Below are positions 7,863-16,921 of a stretch of 64,000 bases of DNA, in pieces. The position numbers were made by a program, and so were the translations under genes. The notes under the pieces are model-generated. The model did no database searches. It was not told where the DNA came from and worked only from the letters and a program-made list of their open reading frames with translations. Numbering within the stretch: the first letter of the stretch is position 1; each line of letters begins with the position of its first letter. The DNA comes from an uncultured Litoreibacter sp. (GTDB lineage Bacteria; Pseudomonadota; Alphaproteobacteria; Rhodobacterales; Rhodobacteraceae), in assembly GCA_947504205.1 (NCBI GenBank), contig CANNGL010000002.1:310001-374000 (forward strand), given 5' to 3'.

Positions 7863-8470
7863 CTGGCCAGGGCCTCACGCACGTGACCAATCGCTTTCGC
7901 AACTGCTGTGCCGATATCCATTTCACTGGTATCGATGGTAATCGCATCCGACGCGGCTTTCATTGGCGCCGTCTCGCGCTGCGCGTCACGTGTGTCGCGG
8001 GCCACGACATCGTCGAGCACACCGGCGCGCGTGACATCCATTCCCTTTCCCGACAGCTCAAGGAACCGCCGCTCGGCGCGCACTTCAGGCGACGCTGTGA
8101 CGAACAATTTGACCTCTGCCAGAGGGCAAATCACGGTACCAATATCGCGCCCATCCAGAACAGCACCCCCGTCCCGACGCGCGAAGTCTTTTTGAAATTC
8201 AGTGAGCGCTGCTCTAACCTCGCTCTGCGCCGCAATCTGAGAGGCCATTTGAGCAACCTCGGGCGTGCGCAGATCGTCACGTCGCAAATCGGCAGGTCGC
8301 AGATCTCGCGCCGCTTCAATTGCATCTTCTCCCTCAAGAACCCGCGCCGCCGTTGCCCGGTAGATCAAGCCGGTATCAAGATGTGCAAAACCAAAGGCCT
8401 CTGCCACCTGTTCGGAGATCGTCCCTTTCCCAGCCGCAGCAGGGCCGTCGATGGCAACCGTAAAGTTCAT
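7859..8470 (-). CDS. cmk: cytidylate kinase
   Basis: The 203-residue product begins [17 protein letters not shown], the P-loop start of CMP/dCMP kinase. It also has the DTGLIYRA and DGRDIGTV motifs that bind the nucleoside monophosphate. It phosphorylates CMP and dCMP with ATP. The frame extends upstream through the GFA gene, but the ATG at 8470 overlaps that gene's TGA (ATGA) and gives the canonical N-terminus. It belongs to the aroA-(membrane protein)-GFA-cmk-(46 aa) unit. aroA-cmk linkage is common in bacteria. Confidence 0.96.
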   Translation of the reverse strand: MNFTVAIDGPAAAGKGTISEQVAEAFGFAHLDTGLIYRATAARVLEGEDAIEAARDLRPADLRRDDLRTPEVAQMASQIAAQSEVRAALTEFQKDFARRDGGAVLDGRDIGTVICPLAEVKLFVTASPEVRAERRFLELSGKGMDVTRAGVLDDVVARDTRDAQRETAPMKAASDAITIDTSEMDIGTAVAKAIGHVREALAR

Positions 8471-8871
8471 GACACTTGCGTTGTCAGGGCAGGATCGTCC
8501 TGCGCCGCGCATGGCAGCCCGTCGGTCAGCTCGTAATAGTCGCCTTTGTCTGCGCAGAAGATATGACCGATGATTTCCAGATTGGTCGCCCCATCCAGTG
8601 TGCCGGCGAAAATCGACAGATGCGTTCCGGGTCCATCCCAAAACAGGTTCGAGCCGCATGTGCCACAAAACCCACGACGCGCTGAGGGGGATGACGCATA
8701 CCACGCAACTTCACCCGAGATCGTTACATCCTCGCGCGCAGCCGAGGTTGCGGCCACATGATGGCCACTGGTCTTGCGGCACTGTGTGCAATGGCAGGCG
8801 ACGACAGGGCGCAAGTCGCCAGAGACTGAATATGTGACCTGCCCGCACAGGCAACCGCCGCTGTGTTTCAT
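8467..8871 (-). CDS. GFA (glutathione-dependent formaldehyde-activating) family protein
   Basis: A 134-residue zinc protein of the GFA/CENP-V fold. The cysteine pattern is C7-x-C9, C26-x-C28-x2-C31 and C69-x2-C72, the usual structural and catalytic zinc ligands ([22 protein letters not shown]). The name-giving member binds S-hydroxymethylglutathione, but most homologues have no proven activity. It overlaps both neighbours by 4 bp, so it is expressed with aroA and cmk. Confidence 0.9.
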   Translation of the reverse strand: MKHSGGCLCGQVTYSVSGDLRPVVACHCTQCRKTSGHHVAATSAAREDVTISGEVAWYASSPSARRGFCGTCGSNLFWDGPGTHLSIFAGTLDGATNLEIIGHIFCADKGDYYELTDGLPCAAQDDPALTTQVS

Positions 8872-9368
8872 CGCAAACCTCCTCGTCGCCAGCCAGTGAA
8901 CAGGGCCAGAGCGGCGATAGCAAGGGCCGCGAATTTGACTTGGGTATACAATGCTGCCTGATCGGCCTGCATACTATCAAGCGCCTCGGGATGGGCGGAC
9001 AGAAGCGATAGAAGCTTCGTGTTTTCGGCAATATCAAACCCGAAATAAGCGAGCCCCGCCAATCCTGCGATCCAGCCAAACCACCTCGTATTCAACAACC
9101 AGGCAAGTCTGCAGATCAGCGCGGTCAGGGCGGTCAAAAACGTATAATCCAATATCAGATAGGTCTCGCGATATAGCTCAAGACCCGCAACACCCAACGC
9201 TCTGCTATATGTCTGGACGGCGTCGAGGTCGTAGCCTTCGAACCGCAAATCCATCAGCTTCAGCCCGCCGGTGATCCCGCCCAACCGAATGAAAGCCACG
9301 TAGGCAACTGCGAGATAGAGCACGCCCACCACAATCGCGAGGCGCTTGAGCAATGCAGGCGCGGTCAC
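8868..9368 (-). CDS. hypothetical four-helix membrane protein
   Basis: A 166-residue protein with about four membrane helices (roughly 8-26, 72-90, 95-113 and 142-160). A polar loop after the first helix ([17 protein letters not shown]) may face the periplasm. I do not recognise the family. The start is a GTG (9368-9366) overlapping the aroA stop codon, and the end overlaps the GFA gene start, so it is an integral member of the operon. Confidence 0.75.
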   Translation of the reverse strand: MTAPALLKRLAIVVGVLYLAVAYVAFIRLGGITGGLKLMDLRFEGYDLDAVQTYSRALGVAGLELYRETYLILDYTFLTALTALICRLAWLLNTRWFGWIAGLAGLAYFGFDIAENTKLLSLLSAHPEALDSMQADQAALYTQVKFAALAIAALALFTGWRRGGLR

Positions 9369-10717
9369 TCGGCGTCCCGCGTGAGTGTCGCGCCAAGCCC
9401 GCCCATCAGATCCTCGAAGATCGGGAACGACGTCGCAATAGGGCCGCCATCGTCAACCGAAACGGGTTTTTGCGCTGCCATTCCGAGGCACAGGAAGGAC
9501 ATCGCGATCCGATGGTCGAGATGGCTTGCGCAAGTGGCGCCGCCGGGCACCTGACCGGCGCCCAAGCCATGAACAATAAAGGTATCTTCGTCTTCCTCGA
9601 TGGTCACGCCGCAGGCTTCAAGCCCCCGCGCCATCGCATCGATCCGATCACTTTCCTTCACGCGTAACTCTTTCACCCCGCGCATCACCGTCTTTCCGCT
9701 CGAACAGGCGGCCACCACCGAAAGGATCGGGTACTCATCAATCATGCTCGCCGCACGCTCAGGCGGAACCTCGATGCCTTGCATATTGTCAGAGAAGCGC
9801 GCTCTGAGGTCCGCAACCGGTTCTCCTCCCTCGATACGCTCATTTTCGAATGTCAGATCGGCACCCATTTCCTGCAACGTGATGAACAAACCTGCACGGG
9901 TCGGGTTCAGACCAATCCCCGGCACCAGAACGTCAGACCCTTCAACAATCAGTCCGGCACAAACCGGAAAGGCGGCAGAGGATGGATCGCGCGGGACAGT
10001 GATCTCCTGAGGGGTCAGTTCAGGTTGTCCGGTCAGTGTGATGACCCGCCCGTCCCCAGTCTCTTCAATCGAAAGCTCCGCGCCAAACCCGCGCAACATA
10101 CGCTCCGTATGGTCCCGCGTCGCCTCAGCTTCGATGACCACGGTCTGCCCCGGCGCGTTCAGTCCAGCCAGCAGAACCGCAGATTTCACCTGGGCCGACG
10201 GCATGGGCACGGTGTAACGCACTGGTATTGGATCGGCGGCACCCACGATAGTCATGGGCAAACGCCCCCCCTGCCGACCATAGGATTGCGCCCCGAACAG
10301 AGCCAACGGCTCAGTCACGCGGCCCATCGGGCGCCCATTGAGCGAGGCATCCCCGGTAAATGTCGCGGTAATTGGAGAGGTCGCCATAGCGCCCATGATC
10401 AGACGCACACCGGTACCTGAGTTGCCGCAATCAATGACCTGTTGAGGTTCCGCAAAGCCACCGACCCCAACACCATGCACCGACCAAGAGCCACCACCAT
10501 GACCAATCACTTCGGCGCCGAACGCCTGCATCGCTCGCCCGGTATCAAGCACGTCCTGCCCTTCAAGCAAGCCGGTGACACGGGTCTCCCCGACGCTCAA
10601 TGCCCCAAGTATCAGGGAACGATGAGAGATCGACTTGTCACCCGGGACATTCGCATCACCGGTTAATGCGCCACCCTTGCGCGCGGTCATCGGAATTTTT
10701 GGACCATGGCTCGACAT
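9365..10717 (-). CDS. aroA: 3-phosphoshikimate 1-carboxyvinyltransferase (EPSP synthase)
   Basis: A 450-residue EPSP synthase that joins shikimate-3-phosphate and PEP in the shikimate pathway. Visible motifs are [21 protein letters not shown], the SAQVKSA segment, ATRDHTE and the C-terminal [10 protein letters not shown]. The phrasing is that of the class II (CP4-like) group. The GNSGTG loop carries Gly where CP4 has the Ala of GNAATG. The start at 10717 is preceded by GGGAG, and the ATG 15 bp upstream overlaps that site. First gene of the aroA-cmk unit. Confidence 0.96.
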   Translation of the reverse strand: MSSHGPKIPMTARKGGALTGDANVPGDKSISHRSLILGALSVGETRVTGLLEGQDVLDTGRAMQAFGAEVIGHGGGSWSVHGVGVGGFAEPQQVIDCGNSGTGVRLIMGAMATSPITATFTGDASLNGRPMGRVTEPLALFGAQSYGRQGGRLPMTIVGAADPIPVRYTVPMPSAQVKSAVLLAGLNAPGQTVVIEAEATRDHTERMLRGFGAELSIEETGDGRVITLTGQPELTPQEITVPRDPSSAAFPVCAGLIVEGSDVLVPGIGLNPTRAGLFITLQEMGADLTFENERIEGGEPVADLRARFSDNMQGIEVPPERAASMIDEYPILSVVAACSSGKTVMRGVKELRVKESDRIDAMARGLEACGVTIEEDEDTFIVHGLGAGQVPGGATCASHLDHRIAMSFLCLGMAAQKPVSVDDGGPIATSFPIFEDLMGGLGATLTRDAE

Positions 10718-10818
10718 AGCGCTCTCCCTCATCTGCGCGACCCTCTAAGCACAGGTGTCAGGAAGGGTCCATATCTCCGGCCATTGTTCCCGAAATACTG
10801 TGGGTGTGCCTCGAAGGA

Positions 10819-11526
10819 CTAGAGCCGGCGAAAGGTCAGGTAATGCGGGGTCCGACCTTCTCGCAGTGCCTTTTGTTCATACCGTGTGGAAAACCAGTCA
10901 TCCCAAGGGGTGTGCCAGTCTTCGGGATCCGGCGTCAGACACTCAAAACCTGCTGGCGGGACCTCTTCCATGGTTTGGCGCACATAATCTTCGATATCTG
11001 TTGCGACCCGAAACTCTGCGCCTTCCTGCAGGGTCTGATGAAGCGGTCCCAAATGTTCAGGTGTGACGAAGCGCCTGCGATGATGTCGCGCCTTTGGCCA
11101 TGGATCCGGATAAAGAAGGAAAGCTTTTGCGATCGAGCTATCCGGAAGCACATCAAACAAGTCGCGCGCGTCACCGGCATGGATCGCAATGTTTTGCACA
11201 TTCTCCCGCCGGATTTTTCCCAAAAGAGCTGCGACACCGTTGATATAAGGCTCGCACCCAATGAACGCCTTGTCAGGGTTTGCCAACGCCTGATGCACCA
11301 GATGTTCACCGGAGCCAAACCCAACTTCGAGCCAGACGGGCTTTGCTCCAAAGTGTTCTTGCAGGTCGAGCAAGTGTCGATCGGGGTTTTCTTCATGAGT
11401 AACCCCGGCCAGACGCGTGACAGGCAAGAGTTCGTCGATATCACGCTGCTGCGCCGGATGAAGCGCCTTGCCCTTCATTCGTCCATAGAAATTCCGCCAT
11501 GGGCGTTTTGTTGATGTCTCGGTCAT
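10819..11526 (-). CDS. trmB: tRNA (guanine-N7-)-methyltransferase
   Basis: A 235-residue SAM-dependent methyltransferase. It has the TrmB start (RNFYGRMKGK), the SAM-binding EVGFGSGEH and the conserved LYPDPWPKARHHRRR motif that contacts tRNA. It methylates G46 of the tRNA variable loop. The ATG at 11526 gives the family N-terminus; an upstream in-frame extension is not family-like. The LysR gene ends 32 bp upstream on the same strand. Confidence 0.96.
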   Translation of the reverse strand: MTETSTKRPWRNFYGRMKGKALHPAQQRDIDELLPVTRLAGVTHEENPDRHLLDLQEHFGAKPVWLEVGFGSGEHLVHQALANPDKAFIGCEPYINGVAALLGKIRRENVQNIAIHAGDARDLFDVLPDSSIAKAFLLYPDPWPKARHHRRRFVTPEHLGPLHQTLQEGAEFRVATDIEDYVRQTMEEVPPAGFECLTPDPEDWHTPWDDWFSTRYEQKALREGRTPHYLTFRRL

Positions 11527-11558
11527 AGCACGCCATCTATCGGTCACGGCGCGGCCGC

Positions 11559-12431
11559 TCAAGCCACAAACAGGTCTCGATGTGCCCGGCAATGGGCGAC
11601 CAGAATTTCCCGAAAGACTTTCAGTTTCCCGGACGGCCAGACGTCCGCATGCCCAACCACCCAGATATCAGGATAAGGCTGCGGCGGCAGGACCGGAACC
11701 TGAACCAGACCCGGCGTGGACCGACCGAGAAACATCGGCATACGAACGATGCCAAGACCTGCCTGAGCCGCGCCGATCATCGCCACCATGTCATCGAAAC
11801 GCAGACGCACGCGCATGTTCGTGTATTCGGGATCGCAGCCCACCGGAACATCCGGATAGGACTCGTAGACAATCCAGTCGATGCGCTCTTGCGGTGCGTT
11901 CTTGATCCGCTCAGCCCAGCTCGGCGTCGCAAAGCTTGCGCTGTCCTGACGGCACAATCGAAGTCCAGTCAGGGTATCACCCGGGTTGCGACTGATACGG
12001 ATTGCCAGATCAGCCTCGCGTCGAGACAGGTCCAGAAGTTCGTTAGTGGCACGGATATGCAAATTGATCTTGGGATACGCCAAATTGAACTGATCCAGCA
12101 CAGGTGCCAGAAAAGAGGCAATCAAAAGCTGCGGCGCAGTGATTGTGATCTCACCACCCAAATCAGTATCCGCACCCTGAACCTTGCGCATGAGCGCATG
12201 TTCCTGTTGCTCCATTTCCGCGGCATGTTCTGCAATCAAACGAGCGGTCTCAGTCGGCACATAGCCATCGGCCAAACGTTCGAACAACGTCTGGCCCAAT
12301 GCTGTTTCCGCCCGCTTTAAGCGACGCGAGACCGTGGTGTAGTTGAGACCCAGTTCGTTGCCCGCTCCGGCAAGTGAGCCTTGCCGTACCATCGCTAAAA
12401 CCGTTCGCAAATCGTCCCAAGCTACGTCCAT
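11559..12431 (-). CDS. LysR family transcriptional regulator
   Basis: A 290-residue LysR regulator. The helix-turn-helix lies at about residues 18-42 (GSLAGAGNELGLNYTTVSRRLKRAE region) and the ligand domain follows (about 90-290). This subgroup, with conserved LNYTTVSRRL, is common in roseobacters. It diverges from a DUF1330 gene, with a symmetric LysR-type site between the two, so it probably controls that gene and itself. Confidence 0.9.
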   Translation of the reverse strand: MDVAWDDLRTVLAMVRQGSLAGAGNELGLNYTTVSRRLKRAETALGQTLFERLADGYVPTETARLIAEHAAEMEQQEHALMRKVQGADTDLGGEITITAPQLLIASFLAPVLDQFNLAYPKINLHIRATNELLDLSRREADLAIRISRNPGDTLTGLRLCRQDSASFATPSWAERIKNAPQERIDWIVYESYPDVPVGCDPEYTNMRVRLRFDDMVAMIGAAQAGLGIVRMPMFLGRSTPGLVQVPVLPPQPYPDIWVVGHADVWPSGKLKVFREILVAHCRAHRDLFVA

Positions 12432-12435
12432 GCAT

Positions 12436-12464
12436 GCGTTTTTGCATATGAAAAGTGCAAACGC
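12436..12464. promoter_or_regulatory. LysR-type operator between divergent genes
   Basis: The inverted repeat TTTGCA (12441-12446) and TGCAAA (12456-12461) has a 9-bp AT-rich spacer and is extended by GCG/CGC flanks. It fits the T-N11-A form of LysR sites. It starts 5 bp upstream of the LysR ATG and lies about 65 bp before the DUF1330 gene. Regulation is inferred from symmetry and position. Confidence 0.5.
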
Positions 12465-12526
12465 ACGCGTTTTTGCCTGAAAGCGGCGTCCCTAACTTTC
12501 CAGAAGACACCATTAGGAGACGTCAG

Positions 12527-12808
12527 ATGATCTACGCTTACGCAAAAATAACCGTCACCAATCCAGAGGCTATGGCCCAATACAGGGAAGTCGCAGGCGA
12601 AGCCTTGGCCCGCCATGGAGGCAAGGTCGAAACAGCGACTGCTGAGTTCACCGTCCTTGATGGTACTCCAGAGCGACCCGACGTATCGGCACTGCTGAGC
12701 TTTCCGGACAAAGATGCGGCCTTGGCCTGGGCCAACGATCCCGAATTGAGCGACATCCACGCGCTGCGCCGCAGCTCCGGGCAATCTGACATCCTGTTGC
12801 TGGGTTAG
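12527..12808 (+). CDS. DUF1330 family protein
   Basis: A 93-residue dimeric alpha-beta barrel type protein. The start YAYAKITVTNPEAMAQYREVAGEALARHGG and the later LSFPDKDAALAWANDPE are typical of DUF1330, whose biochemical role is unknown. AGGAGA lies just upstream of the ATG. It is alone behind the divergent LysR gene, so that regulator's signal may tell what it does. Confidence 0.85.
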   Translation: MIYAYAKITVTNPEAMAQYREVAGEALARHGGKVETATAEFTVLDGTPERPDVSALLSFPDKDAALAWANDPELSDIHALRRSSGQSDILLLG

Positions 12809-12893
12809 CGCCATTGTCGAAAAACGAGGTGGGTCGAGATTTTGGTTGAAGTCGCAAGACCAATTCCGTATCGCAGCTCTCATGTCTTGCCTG

Positions 12894-12974
12894 ATGAGCA
12901 CTAAACACACGACCACGAAGACCACCGCCCGCGCGGGGGTTTTTGAGGCATGTGCGTTCAGACGACAAGATTAA
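12894..12974 (+). CDS. threonine-rich leader peptide upstream of asd
   Basis: A 26-codon frame starting MSTKHTTTKTTARAG with six threonines in its first eleven residues, ending at TAA 12972-12974. It is followed within 8 bp by a terminator-like hairpin and then asd, an enzyme on the route to threonine, methionine and lysine. This is the layout of ribosome-mediated attenuation: with charged tRNA-Thr short, the ribosome stalls in the Thr codons and transcription reads through. A weak promoter (TTGAAG, 17 bp, TATCGC) fits at 12846-12874. No good ribosome-binding site is visible, the main weakness of this call. Confidence 0.65.
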   Translation: MSTKHTTTKTTARAGVFEACAFRRQD

Positions 12975-12981
12975 CCTCAAA

Positions 12982-13014
12982 AAGCCCTGCCGGAGACGCG
13001 CAGGGCTTGTTTGA
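12982..13014 (+). terminator. attenuator terminator in the asd leader
   Basis: Perfect 9-bp arms AAGCCCTGC (12982-12990) and GCAGGGCTT (13000-13008) are followed by GTTTG, right after the threonine-rich leader peptide and 40 bp before asd. The earlier palindrome CCCGCGCGGG plus GGTTTTT at 12928-12944 lies inside the leader frame and could be part of the competing fold. The T tract after the second hairpin is short. Confidence 0.6.
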
Positions 13015-13055
13015 AACAACGGCCTGTGTGCTCCGACATATAAACGGAGACAAAC

Positions 13056-14132
13056 ATGGCCTACCAATCTTTCCCTTCCCAACCTCACCCCGTCATTGCG
13101 GTGGTCGGCGCGACTGGTGTTGTCGGACTGGAACTTCTCAAATGTCTTGAGACACGTGGCTTTCCGACGGCGCGTTTGAAGCTGTTGGCCTCGGCGCGCT
13201 CTGCAGGCAAAGAGATCAGCGTTGGTGCAAAAAGCTATCCGGTTGACGCACTCTCCGTGAGTAGCTTTGACGATGTCGATATCGCTTTCTTCGCAACAGG
13301 CTCCGACATCTCTCGGCAATACGTGCCGCATGCGGTCGACGCCGGGGCTTTGGTCATAGACGCTTCATCAGCATTTCGAAGGGACCTTGATGTACCTCTG
13401 ATCGTGCCAGAGGTGAATGCAGACCAGCTTGCGTCACCTAGTCGGCTCATCGCCAATCCAAACTGTGTTGCAGCCATCACGACTGTCGCCCTCTCCCCGC
13501 TGGAGCAAGCCTACCCGATCAGACGCCTGAGCATGGCGACCTATCAAGCTGCCAGTGGTGCCGGTGCTGCTGCGGTTGAAGAATTGGAACAAGCAACTCT
13601 GGCCAGCATTCATGGCGAGGAGTTTGCGCCGAAGGTGCTGCCCCATCCCTATGCGTTCAACTTCTTTAGCCATAATGCGGAGATGGACGAAGTCTCCGGC
13701 TATAACGGCGAGGAAGGCAAGGTAATTGCGGAGACGCGGCGCATCCTGTCGCGCCCTGATCTACCGATCGGCATCACCTGCATTCGGGTGCCAATTCTGC
13801 GGGCGCATGGTGCGGCGATCACCATTGAGTTCGATGAGGAGGTAAGCCCGGAACAGGTCCGTTCTTTGCTGGAAGACGCCCCGGGCATCAAAGTCGTGGA
13901 TGACAGAGCACGCAATCATTTCCCTATGCCGTCCGAGGCCAGTGGTCAGGACGAGGTCTTTGTTGGTCGCATTCGCCGTGATCTGGGCGATCCATCCGGC
14001 CGCTCCATCGCGATGTTTGTCGTAGGTGATCAACTGCTGAAAGGGGCCGCCCTCAACGCTGTGCAGATCGCGGAGCTTATGCTGCGTCGCGATGGCGTGG
14101 AAACAGATGTCGAACTGAATGCAGCGGTGTAA
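13056..14132 (+). CDS. asd: aspartate-semialdehyde dehydrogenase
   Basis: A 358-residue NADP enzyme that reduces aspartyl phosphate to aspartate semialdehyde, the branch point to lysine, methionine and threonine. It has the nucleotide loop GATGVVG (18-24), the active-site cysteine in ANPNC (about C136), and the ATYQAASGAGA segment. The length is typical. It is a single-gene unit with its own leader (threonine-rich peptide and hairpin) and a strong terminator behind it. Confidence 0.96.
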   Translation: MAYQSFPSQPHPVIAVVGATGVVGLELLKCLETRGFPTARLKLLASARSAGKEISVGAKSYPVDALSVSSFDDVDIAFFATGSDISRQYVPHAVDAGALVIDASSAFRRDLDVPLIVPEVNADQLASPSRLIANPNCVAAITTVALSPLEQAYPIRRLSMATYQAASGAGAAAVEELEQATLASIHGEEFAPKVLPHPYAFNFFSHNAEMDEVSGYNGEEGKVIAETRRILSRPDLPIGITCIRVPILRAHGAAITIEFDEEVSPEQVRSLLEDAPGIKVVDDRARNHFPMPSEASGQDEVFVGRIRRDLGDPSGRSIAMFVVGDQLLKGAALNAVQIAELMLRRDGVETDVELNAAV

Positions 14133-14136
14133 ACTG

Positions 14137-14163
14137 AAAAGGGCGCCCGCGAGGCGCCCTTTT
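14137..14163. terminator. bidirectional terminator between asd and metK
   Basis: Arms AAAAGGGCGCC (14137-14147) and GGCGCCCTTTT (14153-14163) around CGCGA, with A and T runs on both sides, lie between the convergent asd and metK genes. It should stop both transcripts. Confidence 0.88.
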
Positions 14164-14183
14164 CTTGTGCAAAAGCCTGTCGT

Positions 14184-15350
14184 TTACACGGCCTTCTTGA
14201 GGCCTTCGACAAGATCGGTTTTTTCCCAGGAGAAACCACCATCGGCGGCAGGTGCGCGACCGAAGTGCCCGTAAGCAGCGGTGCGCTGGTAGATCGGCTT
14301 ACGCAGGCCTAGATGCTCAATGATCCCGCGCGGTGTCAGGTCCATGCAGCTTGCAACAGCTTCCTCAATCTTGGTCTCGTGAACCTTGCCGGTGCCATAG
14401 GTGTCGCAATAGATCGACAGCGGTTTTGCCACACCAATGGCATAGCTCAACTGGATCGTGCAGCGGTCAGCCATTCCGGCAGCGACGACATTCTTGGCCA
14501 GATAACGCGCGGCATAGGCAGCCGAGCGGTCAACTTTGGTCGGGTCTTTCCCGGAAAAGGCACCCCCACCATGAGGGGCCGCGCCGCCATAGGTATCCAC
14601 GATGATCTTGCGACCGGTCAGACCGGCATCGCCATCCGGACCGCCGATGACAAATGCACCGGTCGGGTTGACGTGCCATTCGGTTTCGTTGGTGATCCAA
14701 CCTTCGGGCAGCGTCTTGCGGATATAGGGTTCGACCACGGCGCGCACATCTTCTGAGGACATTGCTTCATCGAGGTGTTGGGTCGACAAGACGATGGAGC
14801 TGACGCCGACCGGCTTGCCGTCACGATAGTTGACTGAAAGCTGCGACTTGGCATCTGGACCCAGCTGGGGCACCTCGCCCGCGTGACGGGCTTCGGCCAG
14901 AGTGCGCAGGATGGCATGCGAGTATTGCACAGGCGCGGGCATCAATTCAGGCGTCTCGGTGCACGCATAACCGAACATGATCCCCTGATCACCGGCACCG
15001 TCTTTGTCGACGCCTTGCGCGATGTGAGCGGATTGCGGGTGCAGGTGGTTTTCAAAGCTCAGCGTTTTCCAGTGAAAGCCGTCCTGTTCGTAACCGATCG
15101 CTTTCACGCAATCACGGGCGATGTCTTCAACGCCGTTCATGAAAGTGTCGAGCTTTTCGCGGGTCGAGAGGCCAACCTCGCCCCCAACAACAACCCGGTT
15201 GGTTGTTGCGAAGGTTTCACATGCGACGCGGGCCATAGCTTCTTCAGCCAGAAACGCATCAAGGATTGCATCCGAGATGCGGTCACAGATTTTATCGGGG
15301 TGTCCTTCGGAAACGGATTCCGAGGTAAACATGTAGTTCTGGCGTGCCAT
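14184..15350 (-). CDS. metK: S-adenosylmethionine synthetase
   Basis: The 388-residue product makes S-adenosylmethionine from methionine and ATP. Motifs: [13 protein letters not shown] (ATP and metal), [12 protein letters not shown] (signature 1) and [16 protein letters not shown] (signature 2). The ATG at 15350 ([20 protein letters not shown]) is chosen because the SAM/SAH riboswitch and its GGAG element lie immediately upstream. It is the last gene of the lnt side of the block but has its own RNA switch. Confidence 0.98.
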   Translation of the reverse strand: MARQNYMFTSESVSEGHPDKICDRISDAILDAFLAEEAMARVACETFATTNRVVVGGEVGLSTREKLDTFMNGVEDIARDCVKAIGYEQDGFHWKTLSFENHLHPQSAHIAQGVDKDGAGDQGIMFGYACTETPELMPAPVQYSHAILRTLAEARHAGEVPQLGPDAKSQLSVNYRDGKPVGVSSIVLSTQHLDEAMSSEDVRAVVEPYIRKTLPEGWITNETEWHVNPTGAFVIGGPDGDAGLTGRKIIVDTYGGAAPHGGGAFSGKDPTKVDRSAAYAARYLAKNVVAAGMADRCTIQLSYAIGVAKPLSIYCDTYGTGKVHETKIEEAVASCMDLTPRGIIEHLGLRKPIYQRTAAYGHFGRAPAADGGFSWEKTDLVEGLKKAV

Positions 15351-15353
15351 GAA

Positions 15354-15402
15354 GAGTGCTCCGGTCAAAGGGTAGTCCATCCCGTCAGGAAGCCGTTGGG
15401 AT
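15354..15402 (-). promoter_or_regulatory. SAM/SAH riboswitch in front of metK
   Basis: On the minus strand the conserved core CAACGGCTTCCTGACG (15398-15383) is closed by a P1 stem ATCCC (15402-15398) with GGGAT (15383-15379). Downstream is the GGAGCA element (15362-15357) that contains the Shine-Dalgarno and forms the pseudoknot with GGCTTCC. This is the known SAM/SAH riboswitch of Rhodobacterales: the ligand stabilises the pseudoknot and hides the ribosome-binding site. Identification rests on recognising the core and its place before metK. Confidence 0.85.
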
Positions 15403-15439
15403 AGAGGTTGAGGCGGGTTATCCGGTGCGGAGCGAAAGG

Positions 15440-16921
15440 TCAATCTTTTGCGGCACGCCCGCGCGCCAAAGTGCCCAAAAAGGCAACGGCGAGGAGCAGG
15501 CCCAAAGGCCAGTCCCCGATGCGTGGATAGCGCGGTTGCGCCAAAGGTGCGGGAAGCGTGTAATCGACATAACCTTCTGCACCCAAAGGCAGCTCGGCCA
15601 GAATGCGCCCCATCGGGTCGATCACTGCCGAGACGCCGGTATTGGCGGCGCGCAGCAGTGGCAACCCCTGCTCGGTTGCCCGGAGACGCGCCTGCGCCAG
15701 ATGCTGGTAAGGTCCAGAAACCTCGCCGAACCACGCATCATTGGTGATGTGCAATATCACCTGCGGGCGTTCTTCACTGCGCAGATGGCGTGGAAAGATC
15801 ATCTCATAGCAAATCAGCGGCATCGCCTTGCCGATGCCGGGAAGATCGATCAGTTCCGGTCCTGGTCCGGTCGCAAACCCGCCGCCATCACGCGCCGCGA
15901 GGCCACGAATGCCAAGATCGCCCGCCAATTCGCCCAAAGGAATGTACTCTCCAAAGGGCGTCAGATGATGCTTGTGGTAAGGCTCTCCTAGCGTGCCATC
16001 CGGACCCATTACAACGAGCGCATTGCGATATGCGCCATCCACAAGGTCATTCACCCCAAAGACCAATGTCTTGCCGCGTGCCTGGGCTGCCATGATCTCC
16101 AAAGGTCGCTCTGCACGATCCAGGCGCCACGCCAGAGCGGATTCCGGCCAGAGGATCAAATCCGGATCCCCATCCGCGCCCGTGGCTTCAACAAGGCGAG
16201 AGAAGAAAGTCGGGATCATCTCGGGATCCCATTTCTGGTGCTGCACTGCGTTCGGCTGCACCAGCCTGACGATCTTGTCGGTCGGCACAACTTGAGCACT
16301 GCCCAAAGACAGGGCTCCGTAGCCGAACGCCATAACCCCCAGACCCAACGAGACCGAGCCGCCGATCCAGCCGCGATGCCAGACAAAGGGCAAACCTGCT
16401 ATGAGGAAGGTCAATAAGGTCAGCCCCGGCGCGCCCGCCCATGTGGCCAACAAGCGTACGGGCGTGTCGATCCAGATATGTCCGGGCATCGCCCAGGGGA
16501 AACCAGTGAACACGACCCCCCGCAGCATTTCTGTCAGTGTCCAGACGGCGATCAACGACACTGCGATGTTACGGGGTGAAAACCGCGCAGCAAGCCAAAA
16601 CGCGAGACCCCAGAACAGGGCCAGCCCTCCGGCAAGCAATGCTATTGCAAAGGGGGCCATCCAGCCGTGGCGGATGATATCCACGAGAAACGGCTCGATG
16701 ATCCAACTCAACGCCAAGGTGAAATGACCTGCACCGAAGACCCAACCAGTCCAAGCCGCGTATCGCGCCGTGGGGGCGGCGCTCGCGCGCCAGAAGGCAA
16801 AGCTGAAGGCAGGCAGACTGAGATACCAAGCGTCCCAAGGCGCCTGCCCTAACCCGGCGACAGCCCCCACCACGAAAATCAGCGCCAATGCGCGCCAAGA
16901 GGGACGCGCGGACGCTGGCAT
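15440..16921 (-). CDS. lnt: apolipoprotein N-acyltransferase
   Basis: A 493-residue inner-membrane enzyme that adds the third acyl chain to lipoproteins. About six N-terminal membrane helices (1-190) precede a nitrilase-like domain (about 220-470). The Glu-Lys-Cys triad is seen in [11 protein letters not shown] (E), [12 protein letters not shown] (K) and [10 protein letters not shown] (C). It directly follows the corC-type gene with no gap. The corC-lnt pair is conserved in Proteobacteria. Confidence 0.96.
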   Translation of the reverse strand: MPASARPSWRALALIFVVGAVAGLGQAPWDAWYLSLPAFSFAFWRASAAPTARYAAWTGWVFGAGHFTLALSWIIEPFLVDIIRHGWMAPFAIALLAGGLALFWGLAFWLAARFSPRNIAVSLIAVWTLTEMLRGVVFTGFPWAMPGHIWIDTPVRLLATWAGAPGLTLLTFLIAGLPFVWHRGWIGGSVSLGLGVMAFGYGALSLGSAQVVPTDKIVRLVQPNAVQHQKWDPEMIPTFFSRLVEATGADGDPDLILWPESALAWRLDRAERPLEIMAAQARGKTLVFGVNDLVDGAYRNALVVMGPDGTLGEPYHKHHLTPFGEYIPLGELAGDLGIRGLAARDGGGFATGPGPELIDLPGIGKAMPLICYEMIFPRHLRSEERPQVILHITNDAWFGEVSGPYQHLAQARLRATEQGLPLLRAANTGVSAVIDPMGRILAELPLGAEGYVDYTLPAPLAQPRYPRIGDWPLGLLLAVAFLGTLARGRAAKD

